Positions 25,095 through 32,487 of a stretch of 36,290 bases of DNA are shown piece after piece; the stretch's first letter is position 1; the number at the start of each line of letters is the position of its first letter. The notes beneath the pieces were generated by a model. The model saw only the letters and a program-made list of their open reading frames with translations, was not told the origin of the DNA and made no database searches. Both the position numbers and the translations under genes were made by a program. The DNA lies in contig CAMTON010000029.1 in NCBI GenBank assembly GCA_947074105.1, positions 1 to 36,290 on the forward strand, written 5' to 3'. The stretch is from an uncultured Bacteroidales bacterium. Lineage in GTDB: Bacteria > Bacteroidota > Bacteroidia > Bacteroidales > JAUNSR01.

Positions 25095-25700
25095 TTATAA
25101 GGTGAAAAAATAGATAAGCATACTTATTAATATTTCTTCGGATACTCCCAGTTCTTCACGTAAGTTATTAAGCGCCTTTGCTAGAGTCGATCTCACACTC
25201 TGATGATTAATATTCATGATCTCCGCAATCTCCTGTCCCGACAGATTGTTATAATATCTTAGATATACTGCCTCTTTCTGTCTTTCCGGCAATCTGTTTA
25301 TCGCACTCTGAAGAAGATCCAGTTTGATCTGATGATTTTCAGAAGCAATAATCAATGATTCCGGGTCAAGATCAAGATTGAAATCATATCTGCCTGCCAT
25401 TTCGGAAATGTCGCAATCTTCTGTAATTTCAGATCTTTTCTGACTCTGCTTACAGTTCATAAGAATCTCATTCTTCAGTGCACCAAGAAGATAGGCCTTT
25501 AATGAAGAAGGCTGAGAAAGATTGTTTCTTAAACGGTAAATATTAATAAAGACATTTTGGATTGCGTCTTCCACAATTTCCGTGCTTCCGCTAAGCTTAA
25601 ACCCATACCTGAACATCTCATCGGAGTATTTATTATAAATATCACGGAAAGCATCAGAATCTCCGGATTTTACGGATTTCCAGATAATCTCGTCTAACAT
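25095..25700 (-). CDS. ECF-type RNA polymerase sigma-70 factor (FecI-like)
   Basis: Alternative sigma factor of 201 residues in the FecI-like group expanded in Bacteroidetes. Region 2 is DAFRDIYNKYSDEMFRYGFKL...VEDAIQNVFINIYRLR (about 15-70) and region 4 is INRLPERQKEAVYLRYYNNLSGQEIAEIMNINHQSVRSTLAKALNNLREEL (about 139-188). A short hydrophobic tail (ISMLIYFFTL) ends the protein, as in relatives. It leads a three-gene operon with FecR and an STN/DUF3575 protein, from a canonical housekeeping-type promoter at 25917-25948, with a leader of about 210 bases. Target genes cannot be read from the window. Confidence 0.93.
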   Translation of the reverse strand: MLDEIIWKSVKSGDSDAFRDIYNKYSDEMFRYGFKLSGSTEIVEDAIQNVFINIYRLRNNLSQPSSLKAYLLGALKNEILMNCKQSQKRSEITEDCDISEMAGRYDFNLDLDPESLIIASENHQIKLDLLQSAINRLPERQKEAVYLRYYNNLSGQEIAEIMNINHQSVRSTLAKALNNLREELGVSEEILISMLIYFFTL

Positions 25701-25886
25701 ATATTATTTAATTAAGAAGAGTATAATTCTTCGATTTTGTATCCCTTATTTTTAGAAAAAGTTTTCGTGAATGTAATGAACCTGCTTTTATCTGTTTATA
25801 AGCATAAAATTTCAAGTCTAACCTCAACAACACACTAAGCAATAATAAAAATTTGTCCTTGTCAAAAACCTAAAAAAATTGTCTTA

Positions 25887-25948
25887 GCGGAGGCTTTTGT
25901 CCGCATTTTGATGGTGCAAAGATATATAATTGCATTATAAATTTCAAA
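25887..25948 (-). promoter_or_regulatory. Canonical Bacteroidetes promoter and 5' leader hairpin of the sigma-factor operon
   Basis: On the minus strand TTTG (25948-25945) and TATCTTTG (25924-25917) are separated by 20 bases, an exact match to the Bacteroidetes -33/-7 arrangement. The predicted RNA would start near 25910 and carry a GCGGA / TCCGC hairpin (25904-25887) almost at its 5' end. A T7 tract (25878-25872) follows eight bases later, a loose terminator-like order. A second -7-like TATCTTTG occurs at 25989-25982 without a -33 box. The rest of the 391-base gap is AT-rich leader. Confidence 0.75.
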
Positions 25949-26020
25949 GTAACAACAACTTACGAAATTATATTTTGTTAGCAAAGATAATACAATTTGT
26001 TAATTTTAACTTTTTGGGAG

Positions 26021-26069
26021 AAAAAAAATATCCTGAAAAAACCGTCTTTAACGATTTCTTCAGGATATT
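26021..26069 (-). terminator. Terminator of the glucokinase gene
   Basis: Perfect 11-bp stem AATATCCTGAA / TTCAGGATATT (26027-26036 side and 26059-26069), with an inner CGT/ACG pairing. On the minus strand it is followed by a run of eight T residues. It begins 23 bases after the stop codon at 26092. Confidence 0.92.
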
Positions 26070-26091
26070 GAATATTATATATTATATTTTT

Positions 26092-27057
26092 TTATTTTAC
26101 TTCCCAGCCAAGTGCGCTTGCTCCAAGTACGGCAGCATCACTTTCTTTAAGTTCAGAGAAGATAACTTTGATTTTACCTTTCCATATTTTAAGAAGATTC
26201 TCATCAAGTGCCTTAACGATAGGGGTCATGATAAGATCACCAGCTTTAGTAAGACCTCCGAAAAGGATAATCGCTTCAGGAGCAGAGAAAGATACGAAAT
26301 CAGCGAAAGCTTCACCAAGCATAGTACCTGTAAAATCAAACACTTCAAGAGCTAGTTTGTCACCCTGCATAGCTGCGTCAAACACATCTTTAGAAGTAAT
26401 AGATACAGGATTCAGCTTTCTAAGTAATGAATCTTCTGTGCGTGTTTCAAGAAACTCTCTTGCAGTACGTGCAACACCTGTTGCCGAAGCATAAGTCTCA
26501 AGACATCCTTTTCTTCCGCATCCACATAGACGTCCGTTCTCACGTCTCATAATCACATGGCCAAGTTCTCCCGCGAAACCGTCATTTCCGTAAACCACGT
26601 TTCCGTCAATCACGATTCCACTACCTACACCCGTACCAAGAGTGATCATAATGAAGTTTTTCATCCCTTTTGCAGCGCCGTAAGTCATCTCACCGATAGC
26701 TGCCGCATTAGCATCATTTGTAATATTTACCGGAATTCCTATACGCTCTGTGATAAGTTTTGCCAATGGCACGATACCTTTCCAGGGAAGATTAGGAGCT
26801 AATTCAATATTTCCTGTATAATAATTTCCGTTAGGAGCACCGATTCCGATACCTTTGATATGATCTTTACCTCCTACATTGTCGATAAGTACATTAAGTT
26901 TCGATACAAGCTCACTAACATAGTCATAAATTTCTGTGTACTGTTGCGTCTTCATGGAATCCTGAGCAACGATTGTTCCTCTGGCATCAACAATTCCAAT
27001 GACAGTATTCGTACCGCCGATATCAATCCCGACAGCATAAGGTTTATTAGAGTTCAT
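26092..27057 (-). CDS. glk: ROK-family glucokinase
   Basis: Cytoplasmic sugar kinase that phosphorylates glucose (or a related hexose) with ATP at the start of glycolysis. The 321-residue ROK protein shows the phosphate motif VGIDIGGTNTVIG (about 8-20), GIGIGAPN, the catalytic-Asp block NITNDANAAAIGE, LGTGVGSGIVIDG and GFAGELGHVIM with the sugar-binding ExGH. The zinc site CGCGRKGCLETYAS is present. Absence of a DNA-binding N-terminus argues against a ROK repressor. Sugar specificity is inferred: N-acetylhexosamine kinases of the family share these motifs. It is a single-gene unit with a TAACTTTG -7 box 31 bases upstream and a strong terminator. Confidence 0.88.
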   Translation of the reverse strand: MNSNKPYAVGIDIGGTNTVIGIVDARGTIVAQDSMKTQQYTEIYDYVSELVSKLNVLIDNVGGKDHIKGIGIGAPNGNYYTGNIELAPNLPWKGIVPLAKLITERIGIPVNITNDANAAAIGEMTYGAAKGMKNFIMITLGTGVGSGIVIDGNVVYGNDGFAGELGHVIMRRENGRLCGCGRKGCLETYASATGVARTAREFLETRTEDSLLRKLNPVSITSKDVFDAAMQGDKLALEVFDFTGTMLGEAFADFVSFSAPEAIILFGGLTKAGDLIMTPIVKALDENLLKIWKGKIKVIFSELKESDAAVLGASALGWEVK

Positions 27058-27088
27058 TATTATTGGTTTTTAATATTAGTTCAGTGAA

Positions 27089-27096
27089 CAAAGTTA
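27089..27096 (-). promoter_or_regulatory. -7 box of the glucokinase gene
   Basis: CAAAGTTA on the plus strand reads TAACTTTG on the minus strand, an exact TAnnTTTG match 31 bases before the ATG. No TTTG -33 element is evident. Confidence 0.6.
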
Positions 27097-27210
27097 AAAG
27101 AATAATCCAATTATCGGTAGCTTTTAAAAAAAAACAACTTATAGACAGTTTTGCAATCCTTTTTTTATATAATTTTTTACCTAAACAACTTTAAATCAAC
27201 AGACCGCACT

Positions 27211-28125
27211 CTATCTTAACCTTAAGACATCTCCTTTTTCAGGACGATAATCAGTATTCTTACGATTCAATGCATATAGATATGGCAGCTGAATTCCATA
27301 TTTCTGAGATATGGAATGCATAGTATCTCCGGCTTTCACTGTATGTTTTTTTACAGTTGCATTTCTACCAACCTTTTTATTTTTTTCCTGAAGATATACG
27401 ATATCACCCTTCTGCAAGTCCATATTTTTCGGTATTTCATTAAAACGTTTTAGTTTTTTTTCTGAAATTCCAAATTCCTCGGCCAACAGTTCATAAGTTG
27501 CATTGTTTTGTGCTACTACATAATACAATCCATCAGTTTTATAGACCTGATGAGTCTTATACCATGTCGGAAAAGAGATGTCTTTGTTCTCACTTCGTGA
27601 AAATGAAACATTAACTTTATCATATTTATGAAGGTCATACTCTTCTATCAGTTTGATCAGCTTATCAGCATATTTAGGATCTGTAGCATAGCCACACTTT
27701 CTCAAACCTCGCGCCCAACTCTTATAATCTGTTGTTTTAAGAGTGAAAAGTGAAGCATAACGCTCTCTTTTTGCGAGAAACAGCGAATGATCGGTATAAG
27801 AATCCAATACCGAAGAATAGCGGCGGAAACATTCATTTTTCTTATCATCATCATGATATATCTTCTTTCCGTCCCAGTTTGTACATTTTATCCCAAAATG
27901 ATTGTTAGCCTCTCTTGCAAGACGCCCGTTACCTGCCTGCGATTCCAGTATTCCCTGAGCAAGCTTTATACTTGCCGGAATTCCGTACTTTTTTTGCTGT
28001 TGCTGAGCCACCGGAGCATATTGTTTTATATACCTTACATAGTCCGGATTCTTGTTTTGAGAAAAAGCATTAGATAGGTTTAATAATAAAAATAGTGTTA
28101 ACAGGAATAGTTGTTTTCTTAGCAT
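27211..28125 (-). CDS. Secreted glucosaminidase (GH73-like) with two LysM domains
   Basis: Peptidoglycan hydrolase of the FlgJ/endo-beta-N-acetylglucosaminidase type that cleaves the glycan backbone. The 304-residue protein has a signal peptide (1-22, ending NAFSQ) and a catalytic domain at about 27-170 (KYGIPASIKLAQGILESQAGNGRLA with likely catalytic Glu61, then HFGIKC, CFRRYSSVLDSYTDHSLFL and WARGLRKCGYATDPKYADKLI). Two LysM-type peptidoglycan-binding modules follow, at about 204-248 (degenerate) and 258-303 (HTVKAGDTMHSISQKYGI...). It is a stand-alone gene, divergent from cytidine deaminase. Its role is probably cell-wall remodelling or daughter-cell separation. Confidence 0.88.
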   Translation of the reverse strand: MLRKQLFLLTLFLLLNLSNAFSQNKNPDYVRYIKQYAPVAQQQQKKYGIPASIKLAQGILESQAGNGRLAREANNHFGIKCTNWDGKKIYHDDDKKNECFRRYSSVLDSYTDHSLFLAKRERYASLFTLKTTDYKSWARGLRKCGYATDPKYADKLIKLIEEYDLHKYDKVNVSFSRSENKDISFPTWYKTHQVYKTDGLYYVVAQNNATYELLAEEFGISEKKLKRFNEIPKNMDLQKGDIVYLQEKNKKVGRNATVKKHTVKAGDTMHSISQKYGIQLPYLYALNRKNTDYRPEKGDVLRLR

Positions 28126-28250
28126 AATGAATGTATTGATTTTGTATTCAGAATATTACTAAAATTTTAAGCCGGCATCACTGCCGACAGTTTATATTGA
28201 TTATTAATTTCAAATAACTACATCTCACAATCGTTAATATAAATTATTCA

Positions 28251-28258
28251 TATCTTTG
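28251..28258 (+). promoter_or_regulatory. -7 box of cytidine deaminase gene
   Basis: TATCTTTG matches TAnnTTTG exactly and lies 26 bases before the ATG at 28285. The -33 element is not obvious. Confidence 0.6.
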
Positions 28259-28284
28259 TTTTCATACGAACTTATAAAATTATT

Positions 28285-28764
28285 ATGGAAGAGTTAAATA
28301 TAACCACAAAGATAAAAGTTTGCTCTTATGACGAACTTTCTCCGGAACAAAAAAAGTTAACTGACCTTGCAAAAGATGCAACTTTTCGCGCTTATGCTCC
28401 TTATTCAGGTTTTTTTGTCGGTTCTGCCGCGCTTCTTGACAACGGAGAAATAATTTCAGGCAACAATCAGGAGAATGCCGCATATCCTTCCGGTCTTTGC
28501 GCCGAAAGAGTGACACTGTTTTATGCAAACAGTAAATATCCTGATGCTTCAGTTTTGAAGCTTGCCATTGCCGCAAGAACAAACGGTGATTTTATCGAGC
28601 AGGTCACTGCTCCATGCGGAGCATGCCGACAGGTTATTCTAGAAACAGAAGATCGCGGAAAATACCCCATTGAGATGATTCTTTGTGGTAAAGATAAAGT
28701 CTATATCATTGAATCGATAAAAGATCTTCTTCCTCTTTACTTCTGCAAAAACGACCTTGGGTAA
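28285..28764 (+). CDS. cdd: Cytidine deaminase
   Basis: Pyrimidine-salvage enzyme converting cytidine and deoxycytidine to uridine and deoxyuridine in the cytoplasm. The 159-residue protein is of the small tetrameric type. The zinc site is complete: Cys72-Ala-Glu74 (GLCAERVT, Glu74 the proton shuttle) and PCGACRQ with Cys111 and Cys114. The substrate-binding YAPYSGFFVGSAAL and GNNQENAAYPSG segments are present. An extended N-terminus (about 20 residues before the usual core) is common in Bacteroidetes. It is a single-gene unit ending at the shared terminator with dnaX. Confidence 0.95.
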   Translation: MEELNITTKIKVCSYDELSPEQKKLTDLAKDATFRAYAPYSGFFVGSAALLDNGEIISGNNQENAAYPSGLCAERVTLFYANSKYPDASVLKLAIAARTNGDFIEQVTAPCGACRQVILETEDRGKYPIEMILCGKDKVYIIESIKDLLPLYFCKNDLG

Positions 28765-28847
28765 GGTACTATCTTTTAACACAATAACAAATCAAAGTTA
28801 AATAAAATATTCCTTTTTATCTAACCTTATTGTTTTTTACGGCAAGT

Positions 28848-28936
28848 GTACAGTTGTCATATTATCACTGTACAGTTGTCATATTGCCACCGTACGGTTG
28901 TCATATTACCACTGTACGGGTTGTCATATCGTAACT
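28848..28936. repeat. 22-bp tandem repeat array (four units)
   Basis: Units start at 28848, 28870, 28892 and 28914, with lengths 22, 22, 22 and 23. All share GTAC(A/G)GTTGTCATAT and differ mostly in the last eight bases. The array lies in the 321-base gap between the ends of convergent cdd and dnaX. There are no spacers between copies, so it is not a CRISPR. The period is about two helical turns. Confidence 0.85.
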
Positions 28937-28970
28937 GAGCGATGGCATAAGATCATATAAGGAAATCATA

Positions 28971-29029
28971 AAAAAATAAAGCGAAATCTGCTGAGGTAAT
29001 TCCTCACTGCAGGTTTCGCTTTATTTTTT
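28971..29029. terminator. Bidirectional terminator between cdd and dnaX
   Basis: A long hairpin: 16 perfect outer pairs (28971-28986 with 29014-29029, A-rich on the left arm and T-rich on the right) and an inner CTGC / GCAG plus TGAGG / CCTCA stem with a small loop. The A and T flanks provide a T-tract on either strand, so it can serve both converging genes. Confidence 0.92.
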
Positions 29030-29085
29030 CATTTATATATGCTTTGTTATAAGATATATTTTTTAGCTCTGTTAAGAATATAGCA

Positions 29086-30930
29086 TTAAGCCATTTCAAG
29101 GTTGAATGTATCTTTAAGATAAAGAAGATCCTGATTTTCGGCAACCATCTCTTTATAGATCTCTTTAGGAGTAAGAAATTTACGGTTTTCGCCTTTCTCT
29201 TTCTCGTGTACGAAAAGTCGGAGAAAACTGTTTGAAAGGGCCTCTCTCAGATATGGCATTAATGATCCTGTCTCTTCATTAAGATCGCCTACCTGAGTCG
29301 GATTTTCCACCCATACATGAACTTCAGTCCCATTAAAAAGCTGAGGCAGACAACTCTTCATAGTATTTACAAGAATCGTCTTTGTCGGTATCTTTTTTGT
29401 ATATTCTCTCCAGTAACCTATCAGGTTTTCAGGTGATACAGGATTATTCATCTGTGCCATCGTCTGTTCTTGCCTTACCGTCTCGGCAGCTTTTTTCGGT
29501 GCCAGGTCTATCGAGATATCCGGCATAGCGACTCTTTTTCGCGGTTGTGCTGAAATATCAGGTCTTCCAGGTTGAGAATGTTGTTGAGTTGCCGGATTCT
29601 GAACCGGATTAGTTCTCTGAGCACCGTTATTTACAGGTTGCTGTGCAGGCTGCGTCCTGTTTGGCATTCCGTTTTGTGGCTGACCCTGTACCGGAGGATT
29701 CTGATTCGGCATCTGAGCATTGTATGCTCCACGCGGATCTGTCACCATATTGTTTTGCACCGGCTGCTGTGGCTGCGGAGCGGCATTTGCCGGAGCCTGC
29801 CTCATCATACCCTGTGGCTGAGGCAGCACGGGTTGCTGTGCGTTGATCTGAGCTATCTTTATAAGAGCTATCTCTGTCAGCAATCGCTTATTTCGGCTTG
29901 CCTTATAGTTAAGGTCGCAGTCATTGCTTAATTCAAGAGCACGGTAAAGGAATTTCTCTCCGCATTTTTTTGCCTGCTCTGAGTATCTTGATGCAAGATC
30001 CGCTCCTCCCTCAACAAGAGAAAGTGTAGCTTCATCTTTACAGACCATCACATTACGAAGATGCGAGCTAAGTCCGTTTATAAAATGCTGTGCATCGAAA
30101 CCTTTTGAGATAATCTCATTAAGGACAAGAAGAGAAGATGTTACGTCGCAGTTTACAAGAGCGTCGGTTATACGGAAGTAAAATTCGTAATCGAGTACGT
30201 TAAGATTCTCAATAACCGATTTATAGGTAAGATTTCCGCCAGTGAAACTCACCACCTGATCGAATATAGAAAGAGCGTCACGCATACCTCCGTCAGCTTT
30301 CTGAGCTATAATGTTCAGAGCTGCCGTTTCAAACTGTACGTTTTCACTATTGGCAACATAAGCAAGATGATCGACAATATGGGCAATAGTTATACGGTTG
30401 AAGTCATAAATCTGACATCTTGAAAGAATAGTAGGCAGAATCTTATGCTTCTCAGTAGTAGCCAGAATGAATACCACATGTCGCGGCGGCTCTTCCAGTG
30501 TTTTAAGAAAAGCATTGAAAGCGGCAGTGGAAAGCATATGGACCTCATCGATGATGAATATCTTATATTTTCCCACCTGAGGCGGAATCATAACCTGAGA
30601 TATCAGATCCTTGATATTGTCGACACCATTGTTGGATGCGGCATCAAGTTCATGAATGTTATAAGAGCGCTGTTCGTTAAACGATATACATGATTCACAC
30701 TGATTACACGCTTCACCGTCTTTACCGGGATTGAAACAGTTGATTGTCTTTGCGAAAATTCGGGCACAAGAGGTCTTTCCTACTCCGCGCGGACCGCAGA
30801 ACAGGTAAGCATGAGCCAGTTTATTGGAATTTATCGCGTTTTTAAGTGTCTGAGCAAGGTTGCTTTGACCGACAAGGGTCTGAAATGTCGCGGGACGGTA
30901 TTTACGTGCTGAAACTATATAGTTTTCCAT
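29086..30930 (-). CDS. dnaX: DNA polymerase III subunit gamma/tau
   Basis: AAA+ clamp-loader subunit that couples the sliding-clamp loader to the replicative polymerase. The 614-residue protein has Walker A GPRGVGKT (46-53), a zinc finger (Cys65, Cys75, Cys78, Cys81), Walker B FIIDEV (about 125-130), and sensor 1/SRC motif ILSRCQIYDF. Domains II-III follow, then a Gln/Pro/Asn-rich linker (about 365-460) and a C-terminal tau-like domain (about 490-614). An A6 run covers codons 479-480, just before the tau-specific part; both shifted frames stop soon after it. The start has a good ribosome-binding site (GAGGAG) and a TATATTTG -7 box at 30965-30958. Confidence 0.96.
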   Translation of the reverse strand: MENYIVSARKYRPATFQTLVGQSNLAQTLKNAINSNKLAHAYLFCGPRGVGKTSCARIFAKTINCFNPGKDGEACNQCESCISFNEQRSYNIHELDAASNNGVDNIKDLISQVMIPPQVGKYKIFIIDEVHMLSTAAFNAFLKTLEEPPRHVVFILATTEKHKILPTILSRCQIYDFNRITIAHIVDHLAYVANSENVQFETAALNIIAQKADGGMRDALSIFDQVVSFTGGNLTYKSVIENLNVLDYEFYFRITDALVNCDVTSSLLVLNEIISKGFDAQHFINGLSSHLRNVMVCKDEATLSLVEGGADLASRYSEQAKKCGEKFLYRALELSNDCDLNYKASRNKRLLTEIALIKIAQINAQQPVLPQPQGMMRQAPANAAPQPQQPVQNNMVTDPRGAYNAQMPNQNPPVQGQPQNGMPNRTQPAQQPVNNGAQRTNPVQNPATQQHSQPGRPDISAQPRKRVAMPDISIDLAPKKAAETVRQEQTMAQMNNPVSPENLIGYWREYTKKIPTKTILVNTMKSCLPQLFNGTEVHVWVENPTQVGDLNEETGSLMPYLREALSNSFLRLFVHEKEKGENRKFLTPKEIYKEMVAENQDLLYLKDTFNLEMA

Positions 30931-30957
30931 CTATCTATTACTCCTCTTTGTATTTAG

Positions 30958-30965
30958 CAAATATA
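30958..30965 (-). promoter_or_regulatory. -7 box of dnaX
   Basis: CAAATATA on the plus strand reads TATATTTG on the minus strand, an exact TAnnTTTG match about 28 bases before the dnaX ATG. A GAGGAG ribosome-binding site lies between it and the start codon. Confidence 0.6.
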
Positions 30966-31133
30966 AGAATAAAAGCAGTGATAAAAATGATAATAAATAA
31001 AGTATTACACTAAAAAACAATTAGTGACAGTTGGCAATAAAAAAAGGTGTAAATGAAATATTTATTAACTCTGAAGCAAACAAAATGTTGCTATTATTTA
31101 TTTTTATATATAGACTTCTAATAACCATTATTT

Positions 31134-32189
31134 ATGAAAAGAGATTTACACCCGGGACTTTCTTTTATCTTATTTAATCTACTGTTTCTAAGCAACATCC
31201 ATGCGGAAAACGTTAATGAATATTATAAGACAATAGAAGGAAAAAGCGGAGACGAACTTCGCACAGAGTTATATAATATAATATCATCAGAAGCTGTCAG
31301 ACTGAGCTATTCCGGCTTATGGGAAGCTTATGAAAAAACAGACTTCGAATATGAAGTGTGGGATATTTATTCGTCATGCGTCTGGGATGTCCCGACAGAT
31401 CAGGCTTCCGGAGAGAGTGCGGGTAAGCAATGTGACAACTATAACAGAGAACATACCCTACCCAAAAGCTGGTGGGGAGGTTCCTCAAGTGCAGAGATGT
31501 ATACCGACATAGTGCATGTAGTGCCGGCTGATGCATATGCAAACTCCAAAAGAGACAATTATACATATGGTGAATGTTCGAAGGTGAATATCACTTTTAA
31601 TAACGGAGGGAAATTCGGGAGCTCTTCGGCGAACGGCTATTCCGGTACAGTGTTTGAGCCGGCAGATCAATATAAAGGAGATATAGCCCGCATATATTTC
31701 TATATGATGACAAGATATAAAGACAGAGATTTCACAAAAGGTGACGGAGCCGTCTGTTTCTCTTACTCAGACGGGAAAGCAGATTTCACTGATTATGCAA
31801 AGAGCTTATTTCTCAAATGGCATGGCAGTGACGAAGTGTCGGATAAAGAGACCACAAGAAACGACGGTATAAAAAGCGTTCAGAATAATCGTAATCCTTT
31901 TGTCGATTATCCTGAACTTGCCGATCATATATGGGGAGATAAAAAGAATGTCCCTTTCAGCTTTGCTGTGGATGTGTCGGTGACGGAAGTTGACAGAGAT
32001 TCAGAAAATATAAAGATAAGCGTTAGCGGAGCGGATATCCTGATATCGGCCGAAAAGGATATCGATATCTATCTGTATGACATATCAGGACGGATTGTCG
32101 GCAGTGGTAATCATATTTCAGTTGATAATCCCGGTATATATATGATAAAAGCGGGAAGCAGAAGCAGAAAAGTGATGGTTGAGTTTTAA
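31134..32189 (+). CDS. Secreted endonuclease I family nuclease with T9SS sorting domain
   Basis: Extracellular or surface DNase/RNase of the EndA/NucM family (His-Me-finger fold). The 351-residue protein has a signal peptide (1-24), then the nuclease domain (about 28-245). It carries NREHTLPKSWWGG (catalytic His107, Asn104, Glu106), DIVHVVPADAYANSKRDNYTYGE (Asp125, His128, Asn137, Asn142) and RIYFYMMTRYKD. The C-terminal 70 residues (ISVSGADILISAEKDIDIYLYDISGRIVGSG...GIYMIKAGSRSRKVMVEF) form a T9SS type A sorting domain. It is probably used to gain nucleotides or phosphate or to degrade extracellular DNA. It is a single-gene unit with a hairpin terminator. Confidence 0.88.
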   Translation: MKRDLHPGLSFILFNLLFLSNIHAENVNEYYKTIEGKSGDELRTELYNIISSEAVRLSYSGLWEAYEKTDFEYEVWDIYSSCVWDVPTDQASGESAGKQCDNYNREHTLPKSWWGGSSSAEMYTDIVHVVPADAYANSKRDNYTYGECSKVNITFNNGGKFGSSSANGYSGTVFEPADQYKGDIARIYFYMMTRYKDRDFTKGDGAVCFSYSDGKADFTDYAKSLFLKWHGSDEVSDKETTRNDGIKSVQNNRNPFVDYPELADHIWGDKKNVPFSFAVDVSVTEVDRDSENIKISVSGADILISAEKDIDIYLYDISGRIVGSGNHISVDNPGIYMIKAGSRSRKVMVEF

Positions 32190-32215
32190 ATAAAAGACAC
32201 AGGGGTTAATATTAT

Positions 32216-32255
32216 TAAGGATTGGGTTTTTGTATATCAAAAAGCTCAATCCTTA
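32216..32255 (+). terminator. Hairpin after the endonuclease gene
   Basis: TAAGGATTGGGTTTTTG (32216-32232) pairs with the complement at 32238-32255 with one bulge; loop TATAT. The right arm is followed by TAATTTAT, a weak tail. It lies about 27 bases after the stop codon. The remaining 230 bases before hypD are AT-rich with only a near-consensus TACTTTTA (32463-32470) as a possible -7 box. Confidence 0.7.
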
Positions 32256-32487
32256 TAATTTATAAATATTTCTTTTTCAATAATTAACCTGCATATCCGA
32301 TTAATTACTATTTTCGGAACCTAAGAATACAGTTTCAATAAACTCTAAACACAGAAATCTGTTATCTAAACATAAAGAAACAAGAAAACAATTTTAACCG
32401 ACAAATATCCGCGCAAAAGGAAATATTTATATCATATTGCTATTGCAGTTTCTATAAATTATTACTTTTACGAAAAAAGCATTAGTT

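Noticed and set aside
28848..28936. Possible CRISPR array
   Set aside because: The four 22-base units are directly adjacent with no spacers, and no cas genes are present.
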